DNA from: Psychrobacter alimentarius
GTDB lineage: Bacteria; Pseudomonadota; Gammaproteobacteria; Pseudomonadales; Moraxellaceae
Reading direction: 5' to 3'
Assembly: GCF_001606025.1 (NCBI RefSeq)
Contig: NZ_CP014945.1
Location: 1,488,001 to 1,552,000, forward strand
Length of the DNA: 64,000 nucleotides
Below are positions 9,449-18,381 of the stretch, in pieces (the first letter of the stretch is position 1; each line of letters begins with the position of its first letter). The translations under genes and the position numbers were made by a program. The notes beneath the pieces are model-generated. The model was given only the letters and a program-made list of their open reading frames with translations, did no database searches and was not told the DNA's origin.

Positions 9449-11664
9449 GTAACGATAAAACTGCCAAGATAAAGATAATGCCAATCTTGCCAACTTTATT
9501 TCCGGTTCAGACTGATCATCCAGCTATAAAACCAGATGCGGCAAGAATACAAAGTGCATTAATCACATATCTGATCGAGTGTGTCTTGCTTGAGGAGTGG
9601 ATAAAAGCGCCTTTGATTGAGGTAACAACGACAACAGATTATCTCGCAAGTCAAAAGTTGCAACCGCATTTGACGTCATTACCAAGTGCTTATCAAACGT
9701 TTTTTGCTGAGGATAATCCGTTATTGGTGATTCAGACAAGTAAAGACGATCGCTTACTGTTACTGGTAGAGCCGGGATATACGGCGCCGTGGCGATTGCA
9801 TAAATCTTGCTTGCCGGTTTTATACCACCAAAAAAATACGTCTTATCCCAAAAGCTCTGACCACGATGGCGATAGCTCTCGTAATTATTCGTTTCCGGCA
9901 CTAGAACCAATCGAAACCGTAGAGACGCTGCTGGATATTTTACTGTCTGCGATGGATCGCTCCTCCTTAAGTGAGAGCGGAATACTAAAGCTAAAAGAGA
10001 GCTTACAAGCAGCGATCATTGCCAAGACCCAATCTGCTCGTGCCAGCATTACCACGACAGTTTATGGTCAACCACATTGGTACCAAACCTTAATTGCCGC
10101 TGAGCAATGGGGTTCATTGATGGATCGACCTTTTCATCCATTGGCAAAGGGTAAGCTGGGTTTTACGGTCACAGAGTATGAGCATTACATGGCAGAGTTT
10201 AATCAGCCCATTGCGTTGGCATGGGTAGCGGTTGCCAAAACCCATCTTATGGTGGCGGATCAGGTAGAGAACATTGACCAACAAAATCCAGCAGCTTATT
10301 TATTAGATACAGCGCAGCAGAAAAAATTGGCAGAGGAGATGGTAGAGCGTCATTTGAGCAATACGCATATGGCGCTACCTGTCCATCCTTGGCAACTGAC
10401 TCAATTGAGTGAGGGTTTTTTTGCTACCGATTCTGTTGTTAGTGATAGTGATGCTACGAATAACAGTAAGGATAGCTATGCCAACGATCTGACAGATGGC
10501 ACGATTGTCAAACTCACGTTTGATGCGGCAGTGACTTATGCCAGTGCTTCAATGCGCAGTATGTTATTGAGTGCGGATACACCCCACAGTATCAAGCTAC
10601 CGATCGGTGTGTATGCCTTAAACTCCAAACGGTATTTGCCAGCTCTAAAACTGATTAATGGTGAAAAAAACCAAGCCATTTTGATGCGGGCAAGACATAT
10701 AGACAAAGCATTGGCAGCGACGCTGAGGCTTTGGGATGAGCGTATTTGGTGGGGTTATATGTCGCCGATGCATCTACAAGACAAACGCTCGACCAACCCG
10801 TATTTCTATCAAGAAAAACCCACGCATCTGGGGGCAATGCTCAGAAGTTTGCCTGCCGATCTGTGCGAGGATCAAGTTCGCCTGATGCCTATGGCAAGCT
10901 TAGGTATGTTAGTCTACAAAGATGGCGTCAGTCACCATCCTTTTGATGAGATGATTCAAGCAAAGTATTCAGGTCATCCGTCAGTGTCTAATCAATCAGC
11001 CTCTATAAACGCAGAATACATAAAATCTGCGGCTATCGAGTGCTTCAAAAACTTGTGTGATGTGTTTTTGGGTACGATGCTGCGCTGCTTACGTTTGGGG
11101 CTTGCACCCGAGATGCATGGGCAGAACGTTGTGATGGTCAGCAAACGCCATCGTTTTACCAGTGTATTACTGCGCGACCATGATTCGTTACGCATTTACC
11201 TACCATGGCTTGCGCGTCATCAAATCGAAGACCCTGAGTATTTAAGCATGCCCAATTTTAAAAACCGATTGTACCGAGACAGCCCGCAAGCATTGATATT
11301 TTATTTACAGTCATTGGGTATATTGGTCAATATCCGCGCCATTATTGAAGCCCTGTCTGAACATTATGAGCTTAGTGAAAAGGGGCTGTGGCTTGAGGCA
11401 ATGAGCAGTCTCGACAATGCGCTGGCAAGTATCGATTTTGATACCGATCAAGCGCAGTTTGTCCGTGAGCAGCTACTGACCAATCCATACTATCCGCATA
11501 AAACCTTGCTGTTACCAGTCATTGAGCGTGGTGACGATCCCCATGGCAGTATGCCTGCAGGGGAGAGCAGAACCATCAATCCTTTTTTTAGCGCAAAAAA
11601 TATTGAAGCAAACCTTATGGTGGATTCAATACAAAAGCATAATGGGGCAAAAATTAATGGATAA
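9442..11664 (+). CDS. NIS siderophore synthetase, IucA/IucC family (third, long form)
   Basis: Third NIS synthetase, starting inside the end of the second and therefore probably translationally coupled. Motifs are DRPFHPLAKGKLGF near residue 229, HPWQLTQL near 314 and LGLAPEMHGQNVVMV near 552; the last has LG where the other two have HG. At 740 residues it is about 100 longer than its neighbours, with extra sequence at the N-terminus and an Asn/Ser/Asp-rich insert near residues 325-355. Three synthetases in one locus suggest a third condensation beyond a simple symmetric citrate dihydroxamate. Confidence 0.85.
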   Translation: MLSNDKTAKIKIMPILPTLFPVQTDHPAIKPDAARIQSALITYLIECVLLEEWIKAPLIEVTTTTDYLASQKLQPHLTSLPSAYQTFFAEDNPLLVIQTSKDDRLLLLVEPGYTAPWRLHKSCLPVLYHQKNTSYPKSSDHDGDSSRNYSFPALEPIETVETLLDILLSAMDRSSLSESGILKLKESLQAAIIAKTQSARASITTTVYGQPHWYQTLIAAEQWGSLMDRPFHPLAKGKLGFTVTEYEHYMAEFNQPIALAWVAVAKTHLMVADQVENIDQQNPAAYLLDTAQQKKLAEEMVERHLSNTHMALPVHPWQLTQLSEGFFATDSVVSDSDATNNSKDSYANDLTDGTIVKLTFDAAVTYASASMRSMLLSADTPHSIKLPIGVYALNSKRYLPALKLINGEKNQAILMRARHIDKALAATLRLWDERIWWGYMSPMHLQDKRSTNPYFYQEKPTHLGAMLRSLPADLCEDQVRLMPMASLGMLVYKDGVSHHPFDEMIQAKYSGHPSVSNQSASINAEYIKSAAIECFKNLCDVFLGTMLRCLRLGLAPEMHGQNVVMVSKRHRFTSVLLRDHDSLRIYLPWLARHQIEDPEYLSMPNFKNRLYRDSPQALIFYLQSLGILVNIRAIIEALSEHYELSEKGLWLEAMSSLDNALASIDFDTDQAQFVREQLLTNPYYPHKTLLLPVIERGDDPHGSMPAGESRTINPFFSAKNIEANLMVDSIQKHNGAKING

Positions 11665-12298
11665 CATCGATATTGAGACGCTAGTAGAGAGCTACAAAGA
11701 CATCGCCACCTCGACGATTGGACATCTAAATGAGAGAGGATACTTACCAGATATCAAAGCTTTATATCCTTGTACGCACACGGTAGTTGGCAAAATAGTG
11801 ACAGTGGTTTTAAACTCCGATAACACAGAGGTCATCAATCAAGCCCTGATTCAAGCGCAGCCTAACGACGTCTTATGTATTGATGCCCAAGTATTAGGCA
11901 ACAAAGCTTGTTGGGGTGCGCTGCGTACTTGCGCTGCTATTTATGAAAAGCTTGCAGGCGTCGTTGTTATTGGACGGGCAACCGATTCGTTACAAATCCA
12001 GCAACTGGTTTTTCCTGTTTTTGCTCAAGGCGTGAGTGCGGTCACTACCTTCAAAAGTAATGACACAAAAGGCATGCTGGAAGCTGATATCCGCTATCGT
12101 TTTGGCGAGCAAAGTACGCTTATCCGCTCAGGCGACATCGCTATTATGGACAATGATGGGGTGTTTGTACTGTCGCCGGAGGTTGCACAGCAGTTATTAC
12201 CTGATTGCCAAGACAAGCATCAGCAAGATGAGACAAAATTCCAGCTATTTTTCGAAGCCTATCAAAACAATCAATTGGACCACTTGTTCAGAAAATAG
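11657..12298 (+). CDS. RraA-fold protein in the siderophore operon, catalytic Arg not conserved
   Basis: Related to the RraA / 4-hydroxy-4-methyl-2-oxoglutarate aldolase family, as shown by GNKACWGALRTCAA, VFPVFAQG and the late GDIAIMDNDGVFVL strand. In active aldolases the segment after the second Rossmann-like strand reads GxxRD; here it is GRATD, with Thr109 replacing Arg. The ATG at 11657 overlaps the stop of the third NIS gene (ATGGATAA). ATG 11642 is possible but the longer start at 11522 is not plausible. The length of 213 residues fits the family. I recall a similarly annotated gene (demethylmenaquinone methyltransferase) in the Acinetobacter baumannoferrin locus. Its role in siderophore assembly is unknown. 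Confidence 0.75.
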   Translation: MDNIDIETLVESYKDIATSTIGHLNERGYLPDIKALYPCTHTVVGKIVTVVLNSDNTEVINQALIQAQPNDVLCIDAQVLGNKACWGALRTCAAIYEKLAGVVVIGRATDSLQIQQLVFPVFAQGVSAVTTFKSNDTKGMLEADIRYRFGEQSTLIRSGDIAIMDNDGVFVLSPEVAQQLLPDCQDKHQQDETKFQLFFEAYQNNQLDHLFRK

Positions 12299-12442
12299 CC
12301 ATACTATTTTTTAGATGAATGAATGATAAATCAATTGGTTAAGTGGCTTATGTGTTTATACATAAACGTATGTCAATCACTTAGCTGCCGAAATAATGGC
12401 TCTGATAGAGCGCAACCAATCGATAGGTTTGTAAACAAGTGT

Positions 12443-12461
12443 AGAAATGTGAATCATTATC
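12443..12461 (+). promoter_or_regulatory. Fur box before the siderophore receptor gene
   Basis: AGAAATGTGAATCATTATC matches the 19-base Fur consensus at 14 of 19 positions, and the right half AATCATTATC is perfect. It lies about 100 bases before the receptor ATG at 12560, a typical position for iron repression through Fur. Confidence 0.75.
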
Positions 12462-12559
12462 ATTTACAATGCGACAGTCACAAACCCAGTACACTTAGTA
12501 TTATAAGCTAAACATACGTTAACCTGTCTCCACTTATTCAGATCATAAGCGAAATAAAA

Positions 12560-14890
12560 ATGAAAAGTCATCATCAAGTTGCTCTCTCTCTTCTTACGCT
12601 ATGTATCAGTCAGCAGTTATATGCGCAAACTGACGTCGATGCTTCTACGGCAGACTCAGTGGAAAATGCGGTCATCAGTGATATGCCCAGCACGACATTG
12701 GATACCATTACGGTAACCGCACGCGCTAAAACGGGCACGGCACTGGCACAAAAAATTAGTGAGATGCCAGCGGTCACGCAAGTGATTGGTGAAGAAGATA
12801 TTCAAGCACAGGCTACAGGCAACCGTACCACAGGCGATATATTGGCTCAGCTGATTCCAAGCTTGGGTGCTAGTAGTGGTTCAACCAGTAACTATGGTAC
12901 GACCATGCGTGGTCGTCCGGTACAGTATTTGCTTAATGGTGTACCGTTATCAGGGTCACGTAGCTTATCACGAGAGCTAAACAGTATTGATCCTGCTCAG
13001 CTTGAGCGGGTAGAAGTGCTGTCTGGCGCGACGAGTATTTATGGGTCTGGCGCGGCAGGTGGTCTGATTAACTTAGTGACAAAATCAGCAGCAGGTGCTG
13101 GTTTTACAGGTCAAACTCGATTGGGTATCGACGGTAGTCGTGAATTTGAATCCGACTCCCTCGGTTATCACGTGGGGCAGAGCCTGGGTTATGGCGGCGA
13201 GCGTGTTTATGGCCGTTTGGATGTAGATTACGCCAGCAAAGGTGGTAAATTTGATAGCCACGGTGACCGTATCAGCCCAGATGTCAATCAAACCGACCAA
13301 CAAGATACCGAATCATTGAGTGTCAATGCCAACTTAGGTATGGACATTGATGATAGCCAAAGCGTGAATCTGGCAGTGACCTATTATAACGATGAGCAAG
13401 ATACTGACTATGGCCCAGATTACGGTAACAACTTAGGAGTGCTATTACTTGGTACGCCGCCATCCTTAAAAGCGATCGATGGTGCTCATATCGAAAAACA
13501 GCCTTCTACTACCAAAAAATCAGTGAACCTGAACTATAACAATGATGATGTTTTTGGTTCTAACTTAAGCGTTACGGGTTACTACCGCGATGAACAGGGA
13601 CGTTTTTATCCTTCGGCCAAAGACGGCAGAAAACAAGCCCGTGAAGTATTGCTAGAAAGCGGCGTCGACAAAGACACAGCGAAAGAGCTGGCAGCCGATG
13701 CAACCTACGTAATGCAATCAGAAGCCGATATCGAAGTGATGGGTCTGCGCGCTGCCATGCAAACTGAGACGGAGCTTGCTGACAAGCCAGTGCTGTTGAG
13801 CTATGGCGCGGATTTTGAGCGTGAGAACAGTGAACAAACCTACCATGGGCAAGACTACACTCAGTTCGAGGACAGTAATGGTCTGGTCTCAAAGGCAAAT
13901 GATATGACTTATAATGGCGGACCAGACACGACCATCGATAAAATTGGTGCATTTGTCAACTCTGACATAGACATCACTGACAAATGGCATGCAAGCGCAG
14001 GTGTCCGTTATCAAAAGCTCAAATCAAAGACAGATACCTTTACCCCCTTTTATGAGCAATTACTACAAGAGTACTTTGATGGCTCTAGTACTGACTACCA
14101 AGCAGGTGACGTCGCAAAGGGTAAGACGGATCATGACAAAACCTTATTTAATCTTGGCAGCAGTTATCAACTGACACCGAACGATCAAATATTTGCCAAC
14201 TTCTCACAAGGATTTACCACAGCTGACATACAGCGCGCTTTACGTGACGTACGCGCAGGGTTTGTGGTCAACTCAGACAATGTGCAGCCTATCGCAATCA
14301 ATAATTACGATTTAGGGTGGCAAGGCAAGCGTGGTGACACGTCAGCAAGAGTAACGGGTTTTTATAATACTTCAGATAAAACCGTGCGCTTTACCAATGA
14401 CTATACGGTAGAAGTGGTGGATACCGATGAGCGCGTCTATGGCGTCGAGGGTTCACTCACTCAAGATATCAGCGATAACTGGCAAGTGGGTGGCAGCGTG
14501 GCTTACACGCGTGGTCAGTATAAGAAAGACGGCGATTGGTTAGAGCTAGACGCGGTGCGTTTGACTCCGCTCAAAGGTACTGCATTTGCGCAATACAACT
14601 TTGATGAAGGCAGCAATATTCGTCTGCAAGCACTGGCTATTGGCGGCGATGATAGAGCGTTTAAAGATCAACAAAACGACCCTGATGCTAGTGCGCAGCC
14701 AGTCACAGGATACATGACGTTAGATGTATTGGGTCAAGTAAAAATGCCAGTGGGCCGAGTGGGTTATGGGGTTTATAACGTACTCAATAAAGACTATCAA
14801 ACGGTTTATCATCAAACCACATTTGGTGATTTAAATCGTCTGCCTGCAACAGGCACGACTTATGGTTTGAGTTATACGGTTGATTATTAA
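12560..14890 (+). CDS. TonB-dependent siderophore receptor (cognate receptor of the locus)
   Basis: Outer-membrane beta-barrel predicted to import the ferric form of the siderophore made by this locus. It begins with a signal peptide cleaved after about residue 22 (QLYAQ), followed by a TonB-box-like LDTITVTA segment, a plug domain with GTTMRGRPVQYLLNGVPL and ERVEVLSGATSIYGSGAAGGLINLVTK, and a barrel ending in the aromatic Tyr of SYTVDY. Length 776 fits the FhuE/FoxA-like hydroxamate group. A Fur box lies about 100 bases upstream and a strong terminator about 30 bases downstream, so it is probably a single-gene transcript. Confidence 0.9.
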   Translation: MKSHHQVALSLLTLCISQQLYAQTDVDASTADSVENAVISDMPSTTLDTITVTARAKTGTALAQKISEMPAVTQVIGEEDIQAQATGNRTTGDILAQLIPSLGASSGSTSNYGTTMRGRPVQYLLNGVPLSGSRSLSRELNSIDPAQLERVEVLSGATSIYGSGAAGGLINLVTKSAAGAGFTGQTRLGIDGSREFESDSLGYHVGQSLGYGGERVYGRLDVDYASKGGKFDSHGDRISPDVNQTDQQDTESLSVNANLGMDIDDSQSVNLAVTYYNDEQDTDYGPDYGNNLGVLLLGTPPSLKAIDGAHIEKQPSTTKKSVNLNYNNDDVFGSNLSVTGYYRDEQGRFYPSAKDGRKQAREVLLESGVDKDTAKELAADATYVMQSEADIEVMGLRAAMQTETELADKPVLLSYGADFERENSEQTYHGQDYTQFEDSNGLVSKANDMTYNGGPDTTIDKIGAFVNSDIDITDKWHASAGVRYQKLKSKTDTFTPFYEQLLQEYFDGSSTDYQAGDVAKGKTDHDKTLFNLGSSYQLTPNDQIFANFSQGFTTADIQRALRDVRAGFVVNSDNVQPIAINNYDLGWQGKRGDTSARVTGFYNTSDKTVRFTNDYTVEVVDTDERVYGVEGSLTQDISDNWQVGGSVAYTRGQYKKDGDWLELDAVRLTPLKGTAFAQYNFDEGSNIRLQALAIGGDDRAFKDQQNDPDASAQPVTGYMTLDVLGQVKMPVGRVGYGVYNVLNKDYQTVYHQTTFGDLNRLPATGTTYGLSYTVDY

Positions 14891-14917
14891 AATATCGAAA
14901 ATATAGATGACATAAAT

Positions 14918-14956
14918 AAGCCCTACTATTTAATCTTTTAAATAGTAGGGCTTTTT
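14918..14956. terminator. Bidirectional intrinsic terminator
   Basis: AAGCCCTACTATTTAA pairs with TTTAAATAGTAGGGCTT and is followed by a T run. It sits between the convergent receptor and BCCT genes and has A/T tracts on both sides, so it can serve both strands. Confidence 0.85.
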
Positions 14957-15043
14957 AGGATAATCGATTCACTTAAAAACCAATGCAGCAAGGTTAAAGT
15001 GAGCATGCTCCATTATCAAGCAAGATTAGCCAGCATATAATTA

Positions 15044-16786
15044 TTACAGTTTACGCTCTCTTGCTCGTGCAATGTCCAAAATTAATGCTTTTAATAGACT
15101 GATTGCCATTAAAATAATGATAAACGAGAAGGGAATTGCTGCCACAATCATGGCTGAGGTAATAGCGTCTAATCCGCCCGCCAGAATCAACGCGCCAACC
15201 ACAGCAGTAACCGCAATGCTCCAAACGATGATATGTTTTGAGCCATTCTCGACTTGGACTTCACCCGCAGCATTGAGGGTATTAATTACCAGTAATGCAG
15301 AATCGGCTGACGTGACCAAATACGTCAATAGCAGCACCACCACCATCGATGATAAGACGCCTGCCATCGCTGGGTTTAGCATAAAACCAATAATCTCAAA
15401 CAGCTGCGCGGTCAATCCTGAATCAAAAATCTTACCATTTGCAATACCGCTTAATTCTAAATCAATGCCAGTACCACCAATCAAAGAGAACCAAACAAAC
15501 AACGTCAAACTTGGTGCAACAATCCCAATCAAACCAAACTCACGGATGGTACGGTTTTTAGAAATACGTGCCAAGAACAGACCAACAAAGGGGGCAAACG
15601 CAATCCACCATGCCCAGTAAAAAATAGACCAGCTGGTTTGCCAAGCGCCCAGTTCGGTATTAGGGTCCCAAACTGTTACTGCCATCGCGGGCAGATGTAT
15701 CACATAGCTAAAAATACCTTTGCCCAGCATCTCTAACGCAAACATCGTTGCGCCAAAAATCAAGAAGAAAGCGAGGAGTAAAAATGACAGTACCATGTTG
15801 ATGTTACTGAGCCATTTAACGCCGCGTCCAACACCTGATAGGGCTGAAATCATAGAAAGACACATGACCACAAGCAACGACATCAATAATGCGCCTGTGG
15901 TTGGTTCAGGATTGACTGCATCCGTGACTAGCCACGAGATACCAGTAATACTATACAAGCCTGAGGCAAAAGAGCTGAGTCCAATACCGATGGTTTGCGC
16001 CACGCCAAAGATAGTCGCAATGACGGCAGCCACATCGATGATATTGCCAAGTGGTCCTTCTAAATGCTTGCCAAATAAAGGCGCAAGTGCCGAACGCATG
16101 GTGAGCGGCAAACCGCGTGTATAAGCAAAAAACGCCAAACAGATACCAACCAAACAATACGTCGCCCAAGCACCGATACCCCAGTGAAAAAACGCATAAC
16201 GAAAGGCGGTGTCTAATGCTTCATCGCTTTTGGGTATGACGAGATTATCAATAGGAGCCAATGCGTTAGCCGCGACCTGATCTTGATAAAAGGCAAAGAC
16301 ATCAGCGCCTTGCGGCAGTGCGATACCATTGCTACTCATTGATGACAAAATTATCTCTTTTGACATAATGATGTCAGGGTTATTCATCAAATGCCAAAGG
16401 GGTTCTGCCGCACTATAGGTCAAAACACCAATACCAATACCTGCACCAAATATCATCGAGAACCAAGAAAAATTTGAAAATTCTGGTTTTCCATTAGGGT
16501 CAGAGCCAAGCTTAATACGGCCGAATGACGGCCATAAAATAACCGTCAGACAGACTAAAATATAAAAGGCGATAGAATAGGTGTAGTAGCCATTTAGATT
16601 GGCATACGACCAATTTTTCATGGCATCGAGCATAGCACCAGAACGCTCGATGTCACTTAGAATCCAAATCACCACCAGCGTTACGAAAATCTTCGAGGTC
16701 ACGGTGACAAAGCGATTGAAACCTTTATAAAAACCTTTGTCATGGGTTTTTATGTTTAACTCTTCTAAAGGAGGACGGATAGCCAT
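15044..16786 (-). CDS. BCCT-family transporter, probable trigonelline/betaine importer
   Basis: A 580-residue inner-membrane protein of the betaine/carnitine/choline transporter family with about 12 membrane helices. Family marks are FGAGIGIGVLTYSAAEPLWH and the aromatic substrate-site stretch FYWAWWIAFAPFVGLFLARIS. It is the last gene of the leftward catabolic operon, 43 bases after the aldehyde dehydrogenase gene. BCCT proteins carry zwitterionic quaternary amines, and trigonelline (N-methylnicotinate) is such a compound, which supports the pathway assignment. Choline or glycine betaine transport remains possible. Confidence 0.85.
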   Translation of the reverse strand: MAIRPPLEELNIKTHDKGFYKGFNRFVTVTSKIFVTLVVIWILSDIERSGAMLDAMKNWSYANLNGYYTYSIAFYILVCLTVILWPSFGRIKLGSDPNGKPEFSNFSWFSMIFGAGIGIGVLTYSAAEPLWHLMNNPDIIMSKEIILSSMSSNGIALPQGADVFAFYQDQVAANALAPIDNLVIPKSDEALDTAFRYAFFHWGIGAWATYCLVGICLAFFAYTRGLPLTMRSALAPLFGKHLEGPLGNIIDVAAVIATIFGVAQTIGIGLSSFASGLYSITGISWLVTDAVNPEPTTGALLMSLLVVMCLSMISALSGVGRGVKWLSNINMVLSFLLLAFFLIFGATMFALEMLGKGIFSYVIHLPAMAVTVWDPNTELGAWQTSWSIFYWAWWIAFAPFVGLFLARISKNRTIREFGLIGIVAPSLTLFVWFSLIGGTGIDLELSGIANGKIFDSGLTAQLFEIIGFMLNPAMAGVLSSMVVVLLLTYLVTSADSALLVINTLNAAGEVQVENGSKHIIVWSIAVTAVVGALILAGGLDAITSAMIVAAIPFSFIIILMAISLLKALILDIARARERKL

Positions 16787-16829
16787 AGTTTTTTCCTTAA
16801 AACTTAATGTAGCTGACTACACCAGTTGG

Positions 16830-18317
16830 TTATCTCATGATAAAAGGATTAGCCATCGGCTCCGCCGAGATATTAATCCATGTCGTTTTTGTGCGTGTGT
16901 ATTGCAGTACAGACTCGCTACCAGCTTCTCGTCCATAACCTGATTGATTGTAACCACCAAACGGTGCGGTTGGAGAGATAGCACGGTATGTATTAATCCA
17001 ACAAACCCCAGAGTGGATTTGTTTAGAGACACGATGGGCGCGCGCCAAGTTTTGTGTAAACACACCTGAACCCAAGCCATAGACGCTGTCATTTGCCATG
17101 GCAATGGCTTCGTCTTCGGTATCAAATGCGACCAATGACATAACAGGACCGAACATCTCAATGGTTTGCGTTTCGATGTCCGTATTCGGACATTCTACGA
17201 GCGTTGGACAAAAATAGTTGCCGTTTGCCAAATCCGCATCTTCAGGAGCTTGACCACCAAAGCGAATGGTTGCGCCTTGTGCGACTGATTTTGCTAATGT
17301 GTCTTTGATACGCTCAACCTGTGCTTTGGTACATAAAGGCCCAACGTGTGTCTCAGGATTTAGCGGATTGCCAATAACAATACCCTTGGCTTTTTCTTCT
17401 ACGCGTTTGATGATTTCAGACAAGATAGAGCGATGAACGAAGCCGCGAGAGCCTGCCACACAAGACTGTCCAGAAGCGCCAAAGTTGCCAGCGATCAAGC
17501 CGTTAGCAGCACTCTCCAAATCCGCATCTTCAAAGACAATGATAGGAGACTTGCCGCCAAGCTCTAAGCTTGTGACCGCAAAACTATTGGCAGAGTTTCT
17601 GACCACGTGACGCGCCGCTTCAGGCCCACCTGTAAAGGCAATTTTATCGACATCAGGATGACTGGTCAGCGGAATCGCGCAGTTTTCGGCATCGCCTGTG
17701 ATGACAGAGACCACTCCTTTAGGGAATCCTGCTTGCTCAATCAATTCAGCAAACGCAAACATAGGACAAGGCGCGACTTCTGATGCTTTTAAAATAATAG
17801 TACAGCCCGCCGCTAGGGCTGGGCCAAGCTTAGTCGATGTTAAGAACATCTGGGCATTCCACGGTACGACAGCGGCGACCACACCGATGGGTTCACGAGT
17901 GGTGAAGACATGCATGTCAGGCTTATCAATCGGTAACGTCGCGCCTTCAACTTTATCAGCAAGACCCGCGTAATAACGGTAATAGTCACTGACATAGCGG
18001 GTTTGAGCGACCGTTTCGTGAGCCAATTTGCCACTGTCTGTCGTCTCAATCTCACCAAGTCTCTCAGCATTCTCTTCGATCAGTTCAGCCAAGCGGTACA
18101 ATAATTTACCACGCTGAGTGGCGGTCATTTTTGCCCATTCAGGATTGTTAAGGGTGGCTTTTGCGCCGCTGACCGCGCGCTCAACATCTTCAGGGCTGGC
18201 ACAAGCAAACGTTGCCCATGCTTCGCCAGTCGCAGGATTATAGCTGTCCAAGCGTTGGTTGTTACTGCCTTCGCACCACTCACCGTTGATATAAAGCTGG
18301 TAATGAGGTTTGGTCAT
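16830..18317 (-). CDS. tgnC: Aldehyde dehydrogenase, probable TgnC-type (ring-cleavage product oxidation)
   Basis: NAD(P)-dependent aldehyde dehydrogenase of 495 residues with VVPWNAQMF near residue 153, catalytic Glu in LELGGKSP (about 253) and catalytic Cys in GQSCVAGSR (about 287). It resembles betaine-aldehyde dehydrogenases by motif. In the trigonelline pathway of Acinetobacter baylyi the ring-opened butyrolactone intermediate is oxidised by TgnC to (E)-2-((N-methylformamido)methylene)succinate, and this gene occupies the matching position next to the oxygenase gene. The assignment depends on context; motif-wise it could be any broad-range aldehyde dehydrogenase. Confidence 0.7.
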   Translation of the reverse strand: MTKPHYQLYINGEWCEGSNNQRLDSYNPATGEAWATFACASPEDVERAVSGAKATLNNPEWAKMTATQRGKLLYRLAELIEENAERLGEIETTDSGKLAHETVAQTRYVSDYYRYYAGLADKVEGATLPIDKPDMHVFTTREPIGVVAAVVPWNAQMFLTSTKLGPALAAGCTIILKASEVAPCPMFAFAELIEQAGFPKGVVSVITGDAENCAIPLTSHPDVDKIAFTGGPEAARHVVRNSANSFAVTSLELGGKSPIIVFEDADLESAANGLIAGNFGASGQSCVAGSRGFVHRSILSEIIKRVEEKAKGIVIGNPLNPETHVGPLCTKAQVERIKDTLAKSVAQGATIRFGGQAPEDADLANGNYFCPTLVECPNTDIETQTIEMFGPVMSLVAFDTEDEAIAMANDSVYGLGSGVFTQNLARAHRVSKQIHSGVCWINTYRAISPTAPFGGYNQSGYGREAGSESVLQYTRTKTTWINISAEPMANPFIMR

Positions 18318-18381
18318 GGTGATTCTCCAAATTTTTTAGGTTGTCTGTTTAGCCCGCACTAGAGTAAGAGACTCAAAGTAT

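Noticed and set aside
12323..12511. A 62-codon plus-strand ORF between the RraA-fold gene and the receptor
   Set aside because: It overlaps the Fur box and promoter region of the receptor and shows no ribosome site or family resemblance.
13572..13952. A minus-strand ORF of 126 codons within the siderophore receptor
   Set aside because: Composition rich in Arg, His, Cys and Leu without any domain; opposite a clear TonB receptor frame.
15072..16124. Long plus-strand ORFs opposite the BCCT gene
   Set aside because: They lie antisense to a well-supported transporter gene and have no family resemblance or ribosome sites; they are shadows of its codon usage.
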